Shown: positions 1 through 7,064, counted from the first letter of the stretch. The stretch: DNA of 12,265 bases from Pseudomonadota bacterium (GCA_029777935.1 JAKORH010000012.1:1-12265); one strand, 5' to 3'. Program-made: numbers and translations. The notes: generated by a model not told the origin, from the letters alone.

Positions 1-150
1 GACCTGGATGCCTGGCTTGACCACTACAACAACCAGCGCGAGCATCAAGGCCGCTGGTGCTACGGCAAAACGCCGATGCAAACCTTCCTCGACTCCGTCC
101 CCCTCGCAAAGGAGAAACTCATCGACCAACAACCACTCCGCATCGCTTGA
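1..150 (+). CDS. IS481-family transposase, C-terminal fragment (5' end outside window)
   Basis: The first frame is open from the window edge to TGA at 148-150 and gives 49 residues. They include the segment GRWCYGKTPMQTFLD, which I recognise as typical of the C-terminal end of the DDE/rve integrase core in IS481-family transposases. The protein would catalyse cut-and-join transposition of its element. The catalytic DDE residues lie upstream of the window, so I cannot tell whether the gene is intact. The stop is natural, and a terminal-repeat-like sequence follows 15 bases later, so this end looks undamaged. It reads in the same direction as the downstream lipid operon. Confidence 0.8.
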   Translation, partial: DLDAWLDHYNNQREHQGRWCYGKTPMQTFLDSVPLAKEKLIDQQPLRIA

Positions 151-165
151 CCCGAACCCCAACAG

Positions 166-193
166 ACTGTCAGATCAAGTACCAGCTATTACA
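166..193. repeat. Probable right terminal inverted repeat of the IS481-like element
   Basis: After the transposase stop comes a 28-base segment. Read on the minus strand from position 193 it begins TGTAATAGCTGG and ends in TGACAGT. IS481-family elements usually start with TGT, and this end resembles those of related betaproteobacterial copies as I remember them. The IS boundary would therefore be at about 193. The left end is outside the window, so neither the matching repeat nor a target duplication can be verified. The remaining 106 bases to the next start codon show no convincing promoter or other feature. Confidence 0.55.
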
Positions 194-299
194 CGTGAAA
201 TATCCGGGCTAGCCTGCGCGACTCGCGGTAGAGCGACGCAACCGGCAGCGCACGCGGCCGCCGCTACGATCCGCACCGTCTCGACTCTGATTGCTGCTG

Positions 300-2186
300 A
301 TGGCTGACAACCAGTTCGCGCTGCTCGGTCAGCGCCGCTTCGGCCCGTTCTTCGCCACGCAGTTCCTCGGCGCCGCCAACGACAACGTCTTCAAGTACGC
401 GTTCACGCTGCTGGTCACGTACGAGGGCGCGCAGTTCTCACCGCTCGATCCGGCGCTCGCGGTCAACGTGATCGCCGCCGTGTTCATCCTGCCGTTCCTG
501 CTGTTCTCCGCGACGTCGGGACAAGTGGCGGACAAGTACGACAAGGCGCGCGTGATGCGGCTGGTCAAGCTGCTCGAGGTCGGCATCATGCTGCTGGGCG
601 CCTGGGGCTTCTGCACGCACAGCTTCGCCGTGCTGCTGACCTGCGTGTTCCTGATGGGGTTGCACTCGACGCTGTTCGGCCCGGTCAAGTACGCGTATCT
701 GCCCGAGCGGCTCGCGCCGCACGAGCTCGTCGGCGGCAACGGACTGGTCGAGATGGGGACATTCGTCGCGATCCTGCTCGGCACGATCGCCGCCGGCGCG
801 CTGATCGACTCCAGCGCCAACGGCTATCTGTACGCGGCGGCGACCTGTGTCGTGCTCGCGGTCGCGGGGCTGTCGGTGAGCCTGGCGATCCCGTCCGCGC
901 CGGGGTCCGACCCGAAGCTCGCGATCGATCTGAACCCGCTCCGCGTCACCTGGGACAACGTGCGGATCGCGCGCCGCGAGCGCTCGGTGTTCCTGTCGGT
1001 GCTCGGGATCTCGTGGTTGTGGTTCTTCGGCGCAGTGTTTCTCACGCAGTTCCCGCAGTTCGCGCAGAAGACGCTCGGCGGCGATCCGGCGGTGGCCACA
1101 TCGCTGCTCGCGGTGTTCTCGGTCGGCATCGGGCTGGGCTCGGTGCTGTGCGAGAGGATGTCGCGTCACCAGGTCGAGATCGGGCTGGTGCCGTTCGGCT
1201 CGATCGGCATGACCCTGTTCACGGTCGACCTCTACTTCGCGGTCCAGGGACTGCCGTTCGCGCCGAACCAGACGCTGGCGCAGTTCCTGCCGCATCCGGC
1301 GCACTGGCGCGTGCTGGCGGACCTGTTCCTTCTGGCGATGTTCGGCGGCTTCTACAGCGTGCCGCTGTACGCGCTGATCCAGAGCCGCTGCGAGCCGACG
1401 CACCGCGCGCGCATCATCGCCTCGAACAACATCATCAACGCGCTGTTCCTGATCCTGGCTGCCGCCTTCGCGGCAGCGTTGCTGGGCGGCCTGCACTGGA
1501 CGATCCCGCGGCTCTTCCTCGCCACCGCGGTGTTGAACGCGGTCGTGGCGGTCTACGTCTACACGCTGGTGCCGGAGTTTCTGCTGCGCTTCCTTTCGTG
1601 GCTGCTGGTCAGCGTGATGTACCGCGTGCGCCGGCAGGGTACCGAGCGCATCCCGGAAAGCGGCGCGGCGCTGATCGTGGCCAACCACGTGTCGTTCGTC
1701 GACGCGCTGGTGCTGATGGCGGCGAGCCCGCGACCGATCCGCTTCGTCATGGACCTGGCGGTCTTCCGCGTGCCGTTCCTGTCGTGGCTGTTCAGGCAGG
1801 TCAAGGCGATCCCCATCGCGCCGGCGAAGGTCGATGCCGCGTTGATGGAGCGCGCGTTCGAGCGCGTCAGCGAAGCGCTGCGCGACAGCCAGCTCGTGTG
1901 CATCTTCCCCGAGGGCAGGATCACCGAAAGCGGCGAACTCAATCCGTTCCGGCCCGGCATCACGCGCATCCTCGCGCGCGACCCGGTGCCCGTGGTGCCG
2001 GTCGCTCTGCAGGGGATGTGGGGCTCGTTCTTCTCGCGCGCGAGCGGCGCGGCGATGACGCAGCCGTTCCGGCGCGGCCTGTGGTCGCGGATCGGCATCA
2101 GCGCCGGCGTGCCCGTGCCTGCGCAGCAAGCCACGCCGGAGAACCTGCAGCAGATGGTCGCGGCGCTGCGCGGAGACTGGAAGTGA
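300..2186 (+). CDS. MFS lysophospholipid transporter fused to PlsC acyltransferase (LplT-PlsC type)
   Basis: A 628-residue inner-membrane protein of two modules. Residues ~1-425 are very hydrophobic and fit a 12-helix major facilitator domain of LplT type; the start NQFALLGQRRFGPFFATQFLGA is typical. Residues ~440-600 are a PlsC acyltransferase with the catalytic HX4D motif (N462-H463...D468), the FPEG block at 536-539 and a VPVVPVAL segment after it. Known LplT/Aas-type proteins flip lysophospholipids inward and re-acylate them. The AMP-dependent acyl-ACP ligase domain of E. coli Aas is absent. I chose ATG300 over in-frame TTG291 because family alignments begin at MADNQF-like sequence; no clear ribosome site precedes it. 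The 3' end overlaps the next gene by four bases. Confidence 0.88.
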   Translation: MADNQFALLGQRRFGPFFATQFLGAANDNVFKYAFTLLVTYEGAQFSPLDPALAVNVIAAVFILPFLLFSATSGQVADKYDKARVMRLVKLLEVGIMLLGAWGFCTHSFAVLLTCVFLMGLHSTLFGPVKYAYLPERLAPHELVGGNGLVEMGTFVAILLGTIAAGALIDSSANGYLYAAATCVVLAVAGLSVSLAIPSAPGSDPKLAIDLNPLRVTWDNVRIARRERSVFLSVLGISWLWFFGAVFLTQFPQFAQKTLGGDPAVATSLLAVFSVGIGLGSVLCERMSRHQVEIGLVPFGSIGMTLFTVDLYFAVQGLPFAPNQTLAQFLPHPAHWRVLADLFLLAMFGGFYSVPLYALIQSRCEPTHRARIIASNNIINALFLILAAAFAAALLGGLHWTIPRLFLATAVLNAVVAVYVYTLVPEFLLRFLSWLLVSVMYRVRRQGTERIPESGAALIVANHVSFVDALVLMAASPRPIRFVMDLAVFRVPFLSWLFRQVKAIPIAPAKVDAALMERAFERVSEALRDSQLVCIFPEGRITESGELNPFRPGITRILARDPVPVVPVALQGMWGSFFSRASGAAMTQPFRRGLWSRIGISAGVPVPAQQATPENLQQMVAALRGDWK

Positions 2187-3220
2187 AGGTGCGGCGACGG
2201 GACGCGAGGCGCGTCAACCTCGCGCTGCAGGGCGGCGGCTCGCATGGCTCGTTCACGTGGGGCGTGCTCGATGCGCTGCTCGAGGACGGCCGCCTCGATT
2301 TCGAGGGCGTGACCGGCGCCAGTGCGGGCGCAATGAATGCGGTCGTGATGGCAGACGGCTGGCTCGACGGTTCGGGAGCGCGCCGCGATCCGCGCGAGGC
2401 CGCGCGCGCGGCGTTGAAGAAGTTCTGGCACGCGGTTGGTTCGCAGCCGAGCGTGTTTGCGTTGGCGTCGCGCTGGAGCGGATCGCGCTCCGGGCTCCCG
2501 GGCCATCCGTTGGTCATCTGGTACGAACTGCTGTCGCAGGTGTTTTCGCCGTACCAGCTCAACCCGCTGAACTTCAATCCGCTGCGCAACGTGCTGGTGC
2601 CGCTGATCGATTTCGACCGCCTGCGCGCGCGGTCGCCGTTCAAGCTCTTCGTCTGCGCGACCAACGTGCGCACCGGCCGAATTCGCATCTTCCGCGAGCA
2701 CGAGTTGAAGCTCGAAACGCTGCTCGCCTCCGCGTGCCTGCCGTTCGCCTTCCAGGCGGTCGAGGTCGACGGCGAGCACTTCTGGGACGGCGGCTACATG
2801 GGCAACCCGGCGCTGTGGCCGCTGTGGTACGCGACACGGTCGAACGACCTCGTGCTCGTGCCGATCGATCCCATGACGCGAGCGGACCTGCCGGATACCG
2901 CGCAGGAGATCGTCGACCGCGCGAGCGAGATCAGCTTCAACTCGTCGCTGATCCACGAGATGCGGTCGATCGATTTCGTGCAGCGGCTGCTGGCCGAAAA
3001 GCGTCTCGATCCGAAGCGCTACAAGCGCGTGTTCCTGCACATGATCGGCGCGGAGAAGGAGATGGCGGCGTACGGGCAGGCGAGCAAGTACAACACGTCG
3101 CCCGACTTCCTGGCCGAGTTGTTCGCGCTCGGCCGCGCTGCCGCGCAGGAATGGCTGGAGACGAAGTACACGTACGTGGGGCACGCGGGGACGGTGCGAA
3201 TTGCCGAGACGTTTCTTTGA
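2183..3220 (+). CDS. Patatin-like phospholipase family protein
   Basis: A 345-residue protein with the full patatin signature: the oxyanion-hole loop GGGSHG (17-22), the nucleophile elbow GASAG with Ser47, and the DGG motif with Asp202 completing the Ser/Asp dyad. Patatin-like enzymes hydrolyse acyl esters of phospholipids, releasing fatty acid and lysophospholipid. No signal peptide or membrane segment is visible, so it should act in the cytoplasm or at the inner face of the membrane. The GTG start overlaps the upstream stop in a GTGA arrangement and has GGAG seven bases before it, which supports translational coupling to the MFS-PlsC gene. The pairing suggests that it makes the lysolipid which the partner re-acylates; that link is inference. 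Its true substrate is unknown. Confidence 0.88.
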   Translation: MKVRRRDARRVNLALQGGGSHGSFTWGVLDALLEDGRLDFEGVTGASAGAMNAVVMADGWLDGSGARRDPREAARAALKKFWHAVGSQPSVFALASRWSGSRSGLPGHPLVIWYELLSQVFSPYQLNPLNFNPLRNVLVPLIDFDRLRARSPFKLFVCATNVRTGRIRIFREHELKLETLLASACLPFAFQAVEVDGEHFWDGGYMGNPALWPLWYATRSNDLVLVPIDPMTRADLPDTAQEIVDRASEISFNSSLIHEMRSIDFVQRLLAEKRLDPKRYKRVFLHMIGAEKEMAAYGQASKYNTSPDFLAELFALGRAAAQEWLETKYTYVGHAGTVRIAETFL

Positions 3221-3258
3221 CCCGGGTCCGCGCAGGGGAGGGCAGCGCCGGTGGCGCG

Positions 3259-3279
3259 CGGCGCCGTGTGTGGGCGCCG
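3259..3279. terminator. GC-rich hairpin after the patatin gene (weak terminator candidate)
   Basis: CGGCGCC at 3259-3265 and GGCGCCG at 3273-3279 form a perfect 7-bp stem with a 7-base GT-rich loop, 38 bases after the patatin stop. The following bases (TTCGCCCTGTT) are only loosely T-rich, so this may slow RNA polymerase or be a chance GC palindrome. The rest of the 165-base gap up to the DUF6494 gene shows nothing else I can support. Confidence 0.3.
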
Positions 3280-3385
3280 TTCGCCCTGTTCCCGGGTCGC
3301 TTCATGACGCCGGAGCAGGCGACGCATGCCGGGCACAACGGGATGCATCTATGCTTGGCGTCGGCCTAGGCGACGGGGTGATCCG

Positions 3386-3580
3386 ATGGATGACGACAAC
3401 TTCAGCGTGTCGCTGCGCAAGTTCCTCAAGCAAGTCGGCGTGACTTCGCAGCAGGAGATCGAACGCGTCGTGCGCGAGAAGGGCTTGCGCGGAAAGGGCA
3501 GGCTCAAGGTCAGGATGGTGTTGACCGCCGACGAAGCCGGCCTTGCGCACACGGTGGAAGGCGAGATCGATCTGGCGTAA
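3386..3580 (+). CDS. Small DUF6494-family protein
   Basis: A 64-residue protein without signal peptide or membrane segment. The pattern FSVSLRKFLKQVGVTSQQEI, then a basic KGLRGKGRLKVRM stretch, then an acidic end (EGEIDL), matches what I remember of the DUF6494 family in Proteobacteria, whose function is unknown. The start ATG3386 has GGGG seven bases upstream; longer in-frame openings (from 3326) would add residues unlike the family. It is about 165 bases from the patatin gene, so it is probably transcribed separately. It ends tail-to-tail with the S8 protease gene, leaving 11 bases between the stops. The composition suggests a soluble protein, possibly nucleic-acid or partner binding, but nothing in the sequence proves that. 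Confidence 0.75.
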   Translation: MDDDNFSVSLRKFLKQVGVTSQQEIERVVREKGLRGKGRLKVRMVLTADEAGLAHTVEGEIDLA

Positions 3581-3591
3581 TTGCTGCGTGC

Positions 3592-4875
3592 TCAGCGGCC
3601 GCGTGCGACCTCGGCGCCGGGTGCCGGGCACTGGCCGTCGCGCCGCAGTTCGAGCAGCGCGGTGCACGCATTGATGCTCGCCGCGACGCGCGCAGGCAGA
3701 TCGGCTGCCGCCGTCGAATGGCCGAGGATGTCCTCGACCTCGCGCGCTGAAAGGCGCGGACGAATGCCGAGCAGCAGCGCCGCGATGCCGCTCACCTCGG
3801 CGGCCGCAACGGAGCTGCCGGAGGTGGCGTCGTAGCGGCCGCGCGGCGCCAGCGTGAATATGTCGGTGCCGGGCGCATAGAGCACGCGCGGCGCGCGCTC
3901 GGTGCGCTCGGCCGCGCCGACCGCGATCACGCCATCGATCGCGGTCGGAAAGCCTTCCCGGCGGCCGCTCGCCGGCATCGCGCCGACGAAGATCGTGCCG
4001 CGCTTCAGTGCGCGCTCGACGATCCGCGCGAGCAGCGGATCGTCCGGGCCGCCGAGGCTGAGATTGACGATCGATGCGTTCGCGTCGAGCGCGGCCACCA
4101 GCGCCTGCGCGAGGGTGAACGAGTTGCACTCGCCCGCGGTGCCGCCGACCGACCAGCAGGCGCGCAGCGCAAGCACGCGTGCGCCCGGCGCGATGCCGGC
4201 GATGCCGATGCCGTTGTTCGGCACGGCGGCGATGATGCCCGCCACCGCGGTGCCGTGTGTTTCGGCCGCTGCGCCGCCGTCGCCCACGAGGTCGCGCACC
4301 GCGTCGAGGCGGCCGGCAAAATCCGGATGGGCGGTGTCGACCCCGGTGTCGATGATCGCGATGCGCACGCCTTCCCCACGCGACCACTGCTGGGCGGTCA
4401 CGATGTCCAGTTCGCCCAGATTGCGTTGCAGCGGCGCGTAGGGATCGTTGTACGTGCTTGCGTGCAGCCTGAACTGCGACAGCGGTTCGGCCGACTCGAC
4501 GGCCGGATTGCGGCGCAGCGCGGCCAGAACATCGTCGCGCTGCGCGCCTTCCGACAGCTCGTAGACCAGGCAATGCACGTCGAGCAGCTCGATCGGCCAG
4601 GCGGCGACTTCGTGCAACCGATGGTCGGCGGCGATGCGGCGCGCGAGCGCGAGTGCGTCCGCGCCGGCGCGATAGGGCCCCTGTCCGCCGTAGCCGCGCG
4701 GCGTCGACGCCGCGTACGAATTCACGACGCCGGGCGCGTTGCTCACCGTGACGACGACGTAGCGTTCTGGATGCGCGCGCGCGTCCTCGGGAAGCCGCAC
4801 CGTGGTCGCGACCGGTGTCAACCCGGCACAGCCCGCGAGCACGAGCGCCAGCAGCCAAAGCGTGATGCGAATCAT
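3592..4875 (-). CDS. S8 (subtilisin-like) serine peptidase, lipoprotein
   Basis: A 427-residue protein. A lipoprotein signal ends at the lipobox LAGC with Cys16; the +2 residue is Ala, predicting outer-membrane sorting and a periplasmic protease. Residues ~75-135 resemble a subtilisin propeptide, ending VLAALRRNPAVESAE. The peptidase domain (~150-400) carries the triad: Asp176 in IIDTG, His207 in HGTAVAG, Ser355 in SGSSVAAAE, plus NLSLGG at 271-276. Two features are atypical: the canonical GTSMAAPH is GSSVAAAE, and no Asn occurs anywhere from 272 to 401, so the usual oxyanion-hole Asn is missing. The ATG overlaps the anti-sigma stop (ATGA), indicating translational coupling in a sigma/anti-sigma/protease operon. 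It may act as sensor or processing protease for that pathway; its substrate is unknown. Confidence 0.88.
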   Translation of the reverse strand: MIRITLWLLALVLAGCAGLTPVATTVRLPEDARAHPERYVVVTVSNAPGVVNSYAASTPRGYGGQGPYRAGADALALARRIAADHRLHEVAAWPIELLDVHCLVYELSEGAQRDDVLAALRRNPAVESAEPLSQFRLHASTYNDPYAPLQRNLGELDIVTAQQWSRGEGVRIAIIDTGVDTAHPDFAGRLDAVRDLVGDGGAAAETHGTAVAGIIAAVPNNGIGIAGIAPGARVLALRACWSVGGTAGECNSFTLAQALVAALDANASIVNLSLGGPDDPLLARIVERALKRGTIFVGAMPASGRREGFPTAIDGVIAVGAAERTERAPRVLYAPGTDIFTLAPRGRYDATSGSSVAAAEVSGIAALLLGIRPRLSAREVEDILGHSTAAADLPARVAASINACTALLELRRDGQCPAPGAEVARGR

Positions 4876-5546
4876 CGCGTCCCGGCGTCCGGCTCGACCA
4901 GTTCGGCGAAGCGCACTCGCGGGTCCGCGCGCAGCCTGGCCAGCACCGCGTCCCGCGCTTCGGGCCGGTTGACCGTCGGGCGCAGCGCGACGGTGAACAG
5001 GCCCGCTGCCGTCGGTCCGCCGACGGCGGTCAACTGGTTCGCGCGCAGCAGCTTCTGCAACTCGGACAGCGTCATTGCCGGCGTGAACAGGATGCGGATG
5101 CGCGCACCCTTGGGCGCGGTCGAAGTCAGCGTGTGAAAGCGCGGCGCGGTGTCGATGTTCGAGCCGAAGAAGGTCGCACCGGCGATCGCGGCGAGCGCAC
5201 CGGCCTGCACGATTACTGCGGCGGCGAGCCAGCGCACCGGACCGCGCGCCGAGCGCGGCGGCACTGCCGCTGGAACGAGCGGCGCCGGGACCGCGAGCTC
5301 GGACGCATCGATGCGCGCCAGCAGCTTGCGCAGGCCGGCCCGCGGCGTGTGCTCGACCTGCGTCGGAATACGCAGCAGGGCGCGCGTGGTTTCCTCCCTT
5401 GCTGCGTCGGCGCAGCAGGTCGCGCAGCGCTCGAGATGCGCGGCGACGCGTGCAGCGTCGGTCTCCGTCAGCGTGCCGCTCACATACCACGGCAGCAGGC
5501 GAGCGGCTTCGTCGGTGCAGGTCAGCGTGTCGGGTTCGCGGCGCAT
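4872..5546 (-). CDS. Transmembrane anti-sigma factor with zinc-finger (ZAS) and propeptide-like periplasmic domain
   Basis: A 224-residue single-pass protein. The cytoplasmic N-terminus has the anti-sigma zinc motif H-x3-C-x2-C (His37, Cys41, Cys44), which in this family holds the sigma factor inactive. One membrane helix spans about residues 106-127. The remaining ~95 periplasmic residues form an alpha/beta-looking segment (about 146-219). Its end, VLARLRADPRVRFAE (201-215), closely matches VLAALRRNPAVESAE in the propeptide region of the protease encoded next. I infer a subtilisin-propeptide-like (I9/fervidolysin-prodomain-like) fold. ATG5546 is preceded by a perfect AGGAGG six bases away (5553-5558), which overlaps the sigma stop codon. 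The 3' end overlaps the protease start. It probably inhibits the sigma factor encoded immediately upstream. Confidence 0.85.
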   Translation of the reverse strand: MRREPDTLTCTDEAARLLPWYVSGTLTETDAARVAAHLERCATCCADAAREETTRALLRIPTQVEHTPRAGLRKLLARIDASELAVPAPLVPAAVPPRSARGPVRWLAAAVIVQAGALAAIAGATFFGSNIDTAPRFHTLTSTAPKGARIRILFTPAMTLSELQKLLRANQLTAVGGPTAAGLFTVALRPTVNRPEARDAVLARLRADPRVRFAELVEPDAGTR

Positions 5547-5556
5547 GCTTCGCCTC

Positions 5557-6147
5557 CTACTGCTGGCCCGACAGCCCCGGCAACAGTTGCCGCAGCTTGC
5601 GGCGTGCGTGGAACATCCGCGTCTTGACGGTGTTCACCGGGCAGTCGGTGATGGCGGCGATCTCTTCGCAACTGTGGCCGAGGATATAGGTGAGCTCGAG
5701 CACCATGCGCTGCTCGAGCGGCAACGTCGCCAGCGCGCGGTCCAGCAATTCGCGCTGCTCGAATTCGGTGGCCGGATCGGCGGCCTCCAGCGGCGCGTCG
5801 TCGTCGACCACGCCGGGCCGCACGCTCGCGTGGCGCAGCGTCGCGAGCGCGCAGCGATAGGCGATCCCCATGATCCACGTCGACACGCGCGCCGCGCCGC
5901 GAAATTCGGCCGCCTGCTGCCACACGATCCACATCGTGTCGTTGATGATTTCCTCGGCCAGCTCGTAGCGTGACGTGAAGCGGACCAGAAACCGCGCGAG
6001 TCGCCGGTGATAGAACGTGTACAGCGCTTCCAGCGCGGCGCGATCGCCGGCGGCGATGCGCTCGATCAGGGCCGCGTCGCGCGCATCCTCGCGGCCCGTG
6101 TCCGCGCGGGGGGCCATCGCGCGACCCCGTTGCTCGGCCGGATTCAC
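5557..6147 (-). CDS. ECF-type RNA polymerase sigma factor
   Basis: A 196-residue sigma-70 family protein with only regions 2 and 4. Region 2 covers about 40-106 (LAEEIINDTMWIVWQQAAEFRG... then STWIMGIAYRCALATLRH). Region 4 covers about 137-190, with a helix-turn-helix (CEEIAAITDCPVNTVKTRMFHARRKLRQLL) expected to read the -35 element. ECF factors direct RNA polymerase to stress or envelope promoters when released from an anti-sigma; the cognate one is encoded 10 bases downstream. The longest sensible start is GTG6147. ATG6117 would give 186 residues and is almost as likely, since neither has a strong ribosome site and the first ~20 residues are poorly structured. The operon seems to start here, 158 bases from the porin gene. 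Confidence 0.9.
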   Translation of the reverse strand: MNPAEQRGRAMAPRADTGREDARDAALIERIAAGDRAALEALYTFYHRRLARFLVRFTSRYELAEEIINDTMWIVWQQAAEFRGAARVSTWIMGIAYRCALATLRHASVRPGVVDDDAPLEAADPATEFEQRELLDRALATLPLEQRMVLELTYILGHSCEEIAAITDCPVNTVKTRMFHARRKLRQLLPGLSGQQ

Positions 6148-6240
6148 TTTGCGTGCTCAGTGTTCAAGTCAGACCTGCTCGTGACAGTCACTTGGCGCCG
6201 TAAGTGTCGCGGGAACGCCCGCCGGTTCAATCCCCTCTCG

Positions 6241-6303
6241 AGCAAATGTGGCTTCGCCACTTTGCTTGACCCCCGCGGGGGGCCGGCTGGGCAAGCCCGG
6301 CCC
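6241..6303. repeat. Cluster of three palindromes (REP-like), probable terminator of the TorF-type gene
   Basis: Three inverted repeats sit back to back. Positions 6241-6266 form a long hairpin (AGCAAA pairing with TTTGCT, GTGG with CCAC, one bulged T, loop around CTTCG). Positions 6271-6280 are the perfect palindrome CCCCGCGGGG. Positions ~6280-6303 form an imperfect stem of GGGCC/GGCCC and GGGC/GCCC. They start immediately beyond the stop of the minus-strand porin gene, so they could end its transcription or stabilise the 3' end of its mRNA. The arrangement also resembles intergenic REP/BIME elements. No oligo-T tract follows, so a simple intrinsic terminator is not proven. Confidence 0.55.
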
Positions 6304-6305
6304 AC

Positions 6306-7064
6306 TCAAAACCGCCAGGCGGCCGAGACCACCCAGCGGCCGTCGGCCGCGTCCGCGCCGAACAGGCGCCGCCCGGCCGCATCGACGCCAAAGCGCAGCA
6401 AGCTGATCTCCACCGGTCCGGCCTTCGCCGCAAGTCCCGCATTCCAGGCCCAATATGACTCGCCGAACAGCGCCGTGGTGTCGTAGTAGCCGATCGCCGC
6501 GATCAGCGCCAGTGGCGGGATCGCCGACTGGCGCAGCGACGCCTCGTAGCTGACGGCGCGGCGCCGGACCACCCATCCGTAGGAACGCGAATAGCGCCAC
6601 GCGTCGGGTGAATACGCGATCGTCAGCGCGAGCCGGTCCTCGAAGCGAACGGATGCCGACGCTTCGGTGTAGTCGTAACGCCCGTGCCCGGACGCGTTCG
6701 GATACAGGTAGCGTACGAGTGTGGCCGCGGTGCTCCAGCGCTCGGACAGCGCCCACTCGTGACCGGCATAGAGATTCAGTTCGTAGTCGGCAATGCGGCC
6801 CGGCGGCGGGTCGGCCGTCGACCCCCACAGCCCGGCGAACCACCCGCGCGGCGCACGGTAATGCAGGTCGCCCTGCACCGCCGCCGCGCGGCCGCTCTGC
6901 GACACGCCGCGCAGGACGTAGTCGCTCGTCACCGCGGCAGCGCCGCCCCACGGTTCGGCGGCAGCCGGCAGGTCGGCGAGCGTGCATGCGGCGAGGCAGA
7001 TCAGCGCGACGCTTGATCGTCGTGCACGGCGGTGCGAGTGTCGTGCCGCGGATCGTGCGCTCAT
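6306..7064 (-). CDS. TorF-family putative porin (gcw_chp/TIGR02001-like)
   Basis: A 252-residue outer-membrane protein. An Arg-rich n-region and hydrophobic core end in a plausible signal peptidase site (PAAA36/E37). The first mature strands carry the family signature SDYVLRGVSQSGRAAAVQGDLHY (47-69, with a short insert). Alternating aromatic and polar strands follow, and the chain ends in Phe, as expected for BAM-assembled beta-barrels. Members are annotated as putative porins of unknown substrate. ATG7064 is used, although the purine stretch before it (GGAAGA) is too close for an ideal ribosome site. The gene lies on the same strand as the sigma operon but is separated from it by 158 bases with a palindrome cluster, so co-transcription is unlikely. 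Confidence 0.82.
   Translation of the reverse strand: MSARSAARHSHRRARRSSVALICLAACTLADLPAAAEPWGGAAAVTSDYVLRGVSQSGRAAAVQGDLHYRAPRGWFAGLWGSTADPPPGRIADYELNLYAGHEWALSERWSTAATLVRYLYPNASGHGRYDYTEASASVRFEDRLALTIAYSPDAWRYSRSYGWVVRRRAVSYEASLRQSAIPPLALIAAIGYYDTTALFGESYWAWNAGLAAKAGPVEISLLRFGVDAAGRRLFGADAADGRWVVSAAWRF

Noticed and set aside
438..2129. Long open frame on the minus strand across the MFS-PlsC gene (563 codons)
   Set aside because: Its translation is an Arg/Gln/His/Ala-rich low-complexity string typical of the antisense frame of a GC-rich gene. The plus-strand frame has clear domains and catalytic motifs.
1013..2182. Extension of the patatin frame far upstream of GTG2183
   Set aside because: The extra 390 residues are an out-of-frame shadow of the MFS-PlsC gene. 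The patatin homology begins at about residue 11 of the GTG2183 product, which has a well-placed GGAG.
3302..4858. 518-codon minus-strand frame overlapping the DUF6494 and S8 genes
   Set aside because: It is almost entirely Arg/Ala/Gly-rich, in a different frame from the S8 protease, and contains no motif.
4876..5490. N-terminal extension of the S8 protease frame through the anti-sigma gene
   Set aside because: The added residues are Arg/Ala-rich shadow sequence. ATG4875 begins a normal lipoprotein signal peptide and overlaps the anti-sigma stop in the usual coupled arrangement.
6201..6230. Possible ECF-type promoter on the minus strand ahead of the sigma gene (TTGAACC, about 14 bases, then CGACAC)
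   Set aside because: The spacing and the -10-like half do not match an ECF promoter class I know well, and no second copy was found upstream of the neighbouring genes. The overlap with a GCGGG/CCCGC inverted repeat makes chance likely.
6211..6240. tRNA T-arm-like sequence (GGTTCAATCCC)
   Set aside because: The flanking bases do not pair into a T stem, and no acceptor stem, D-arm or anticodon arm can be folded around it.
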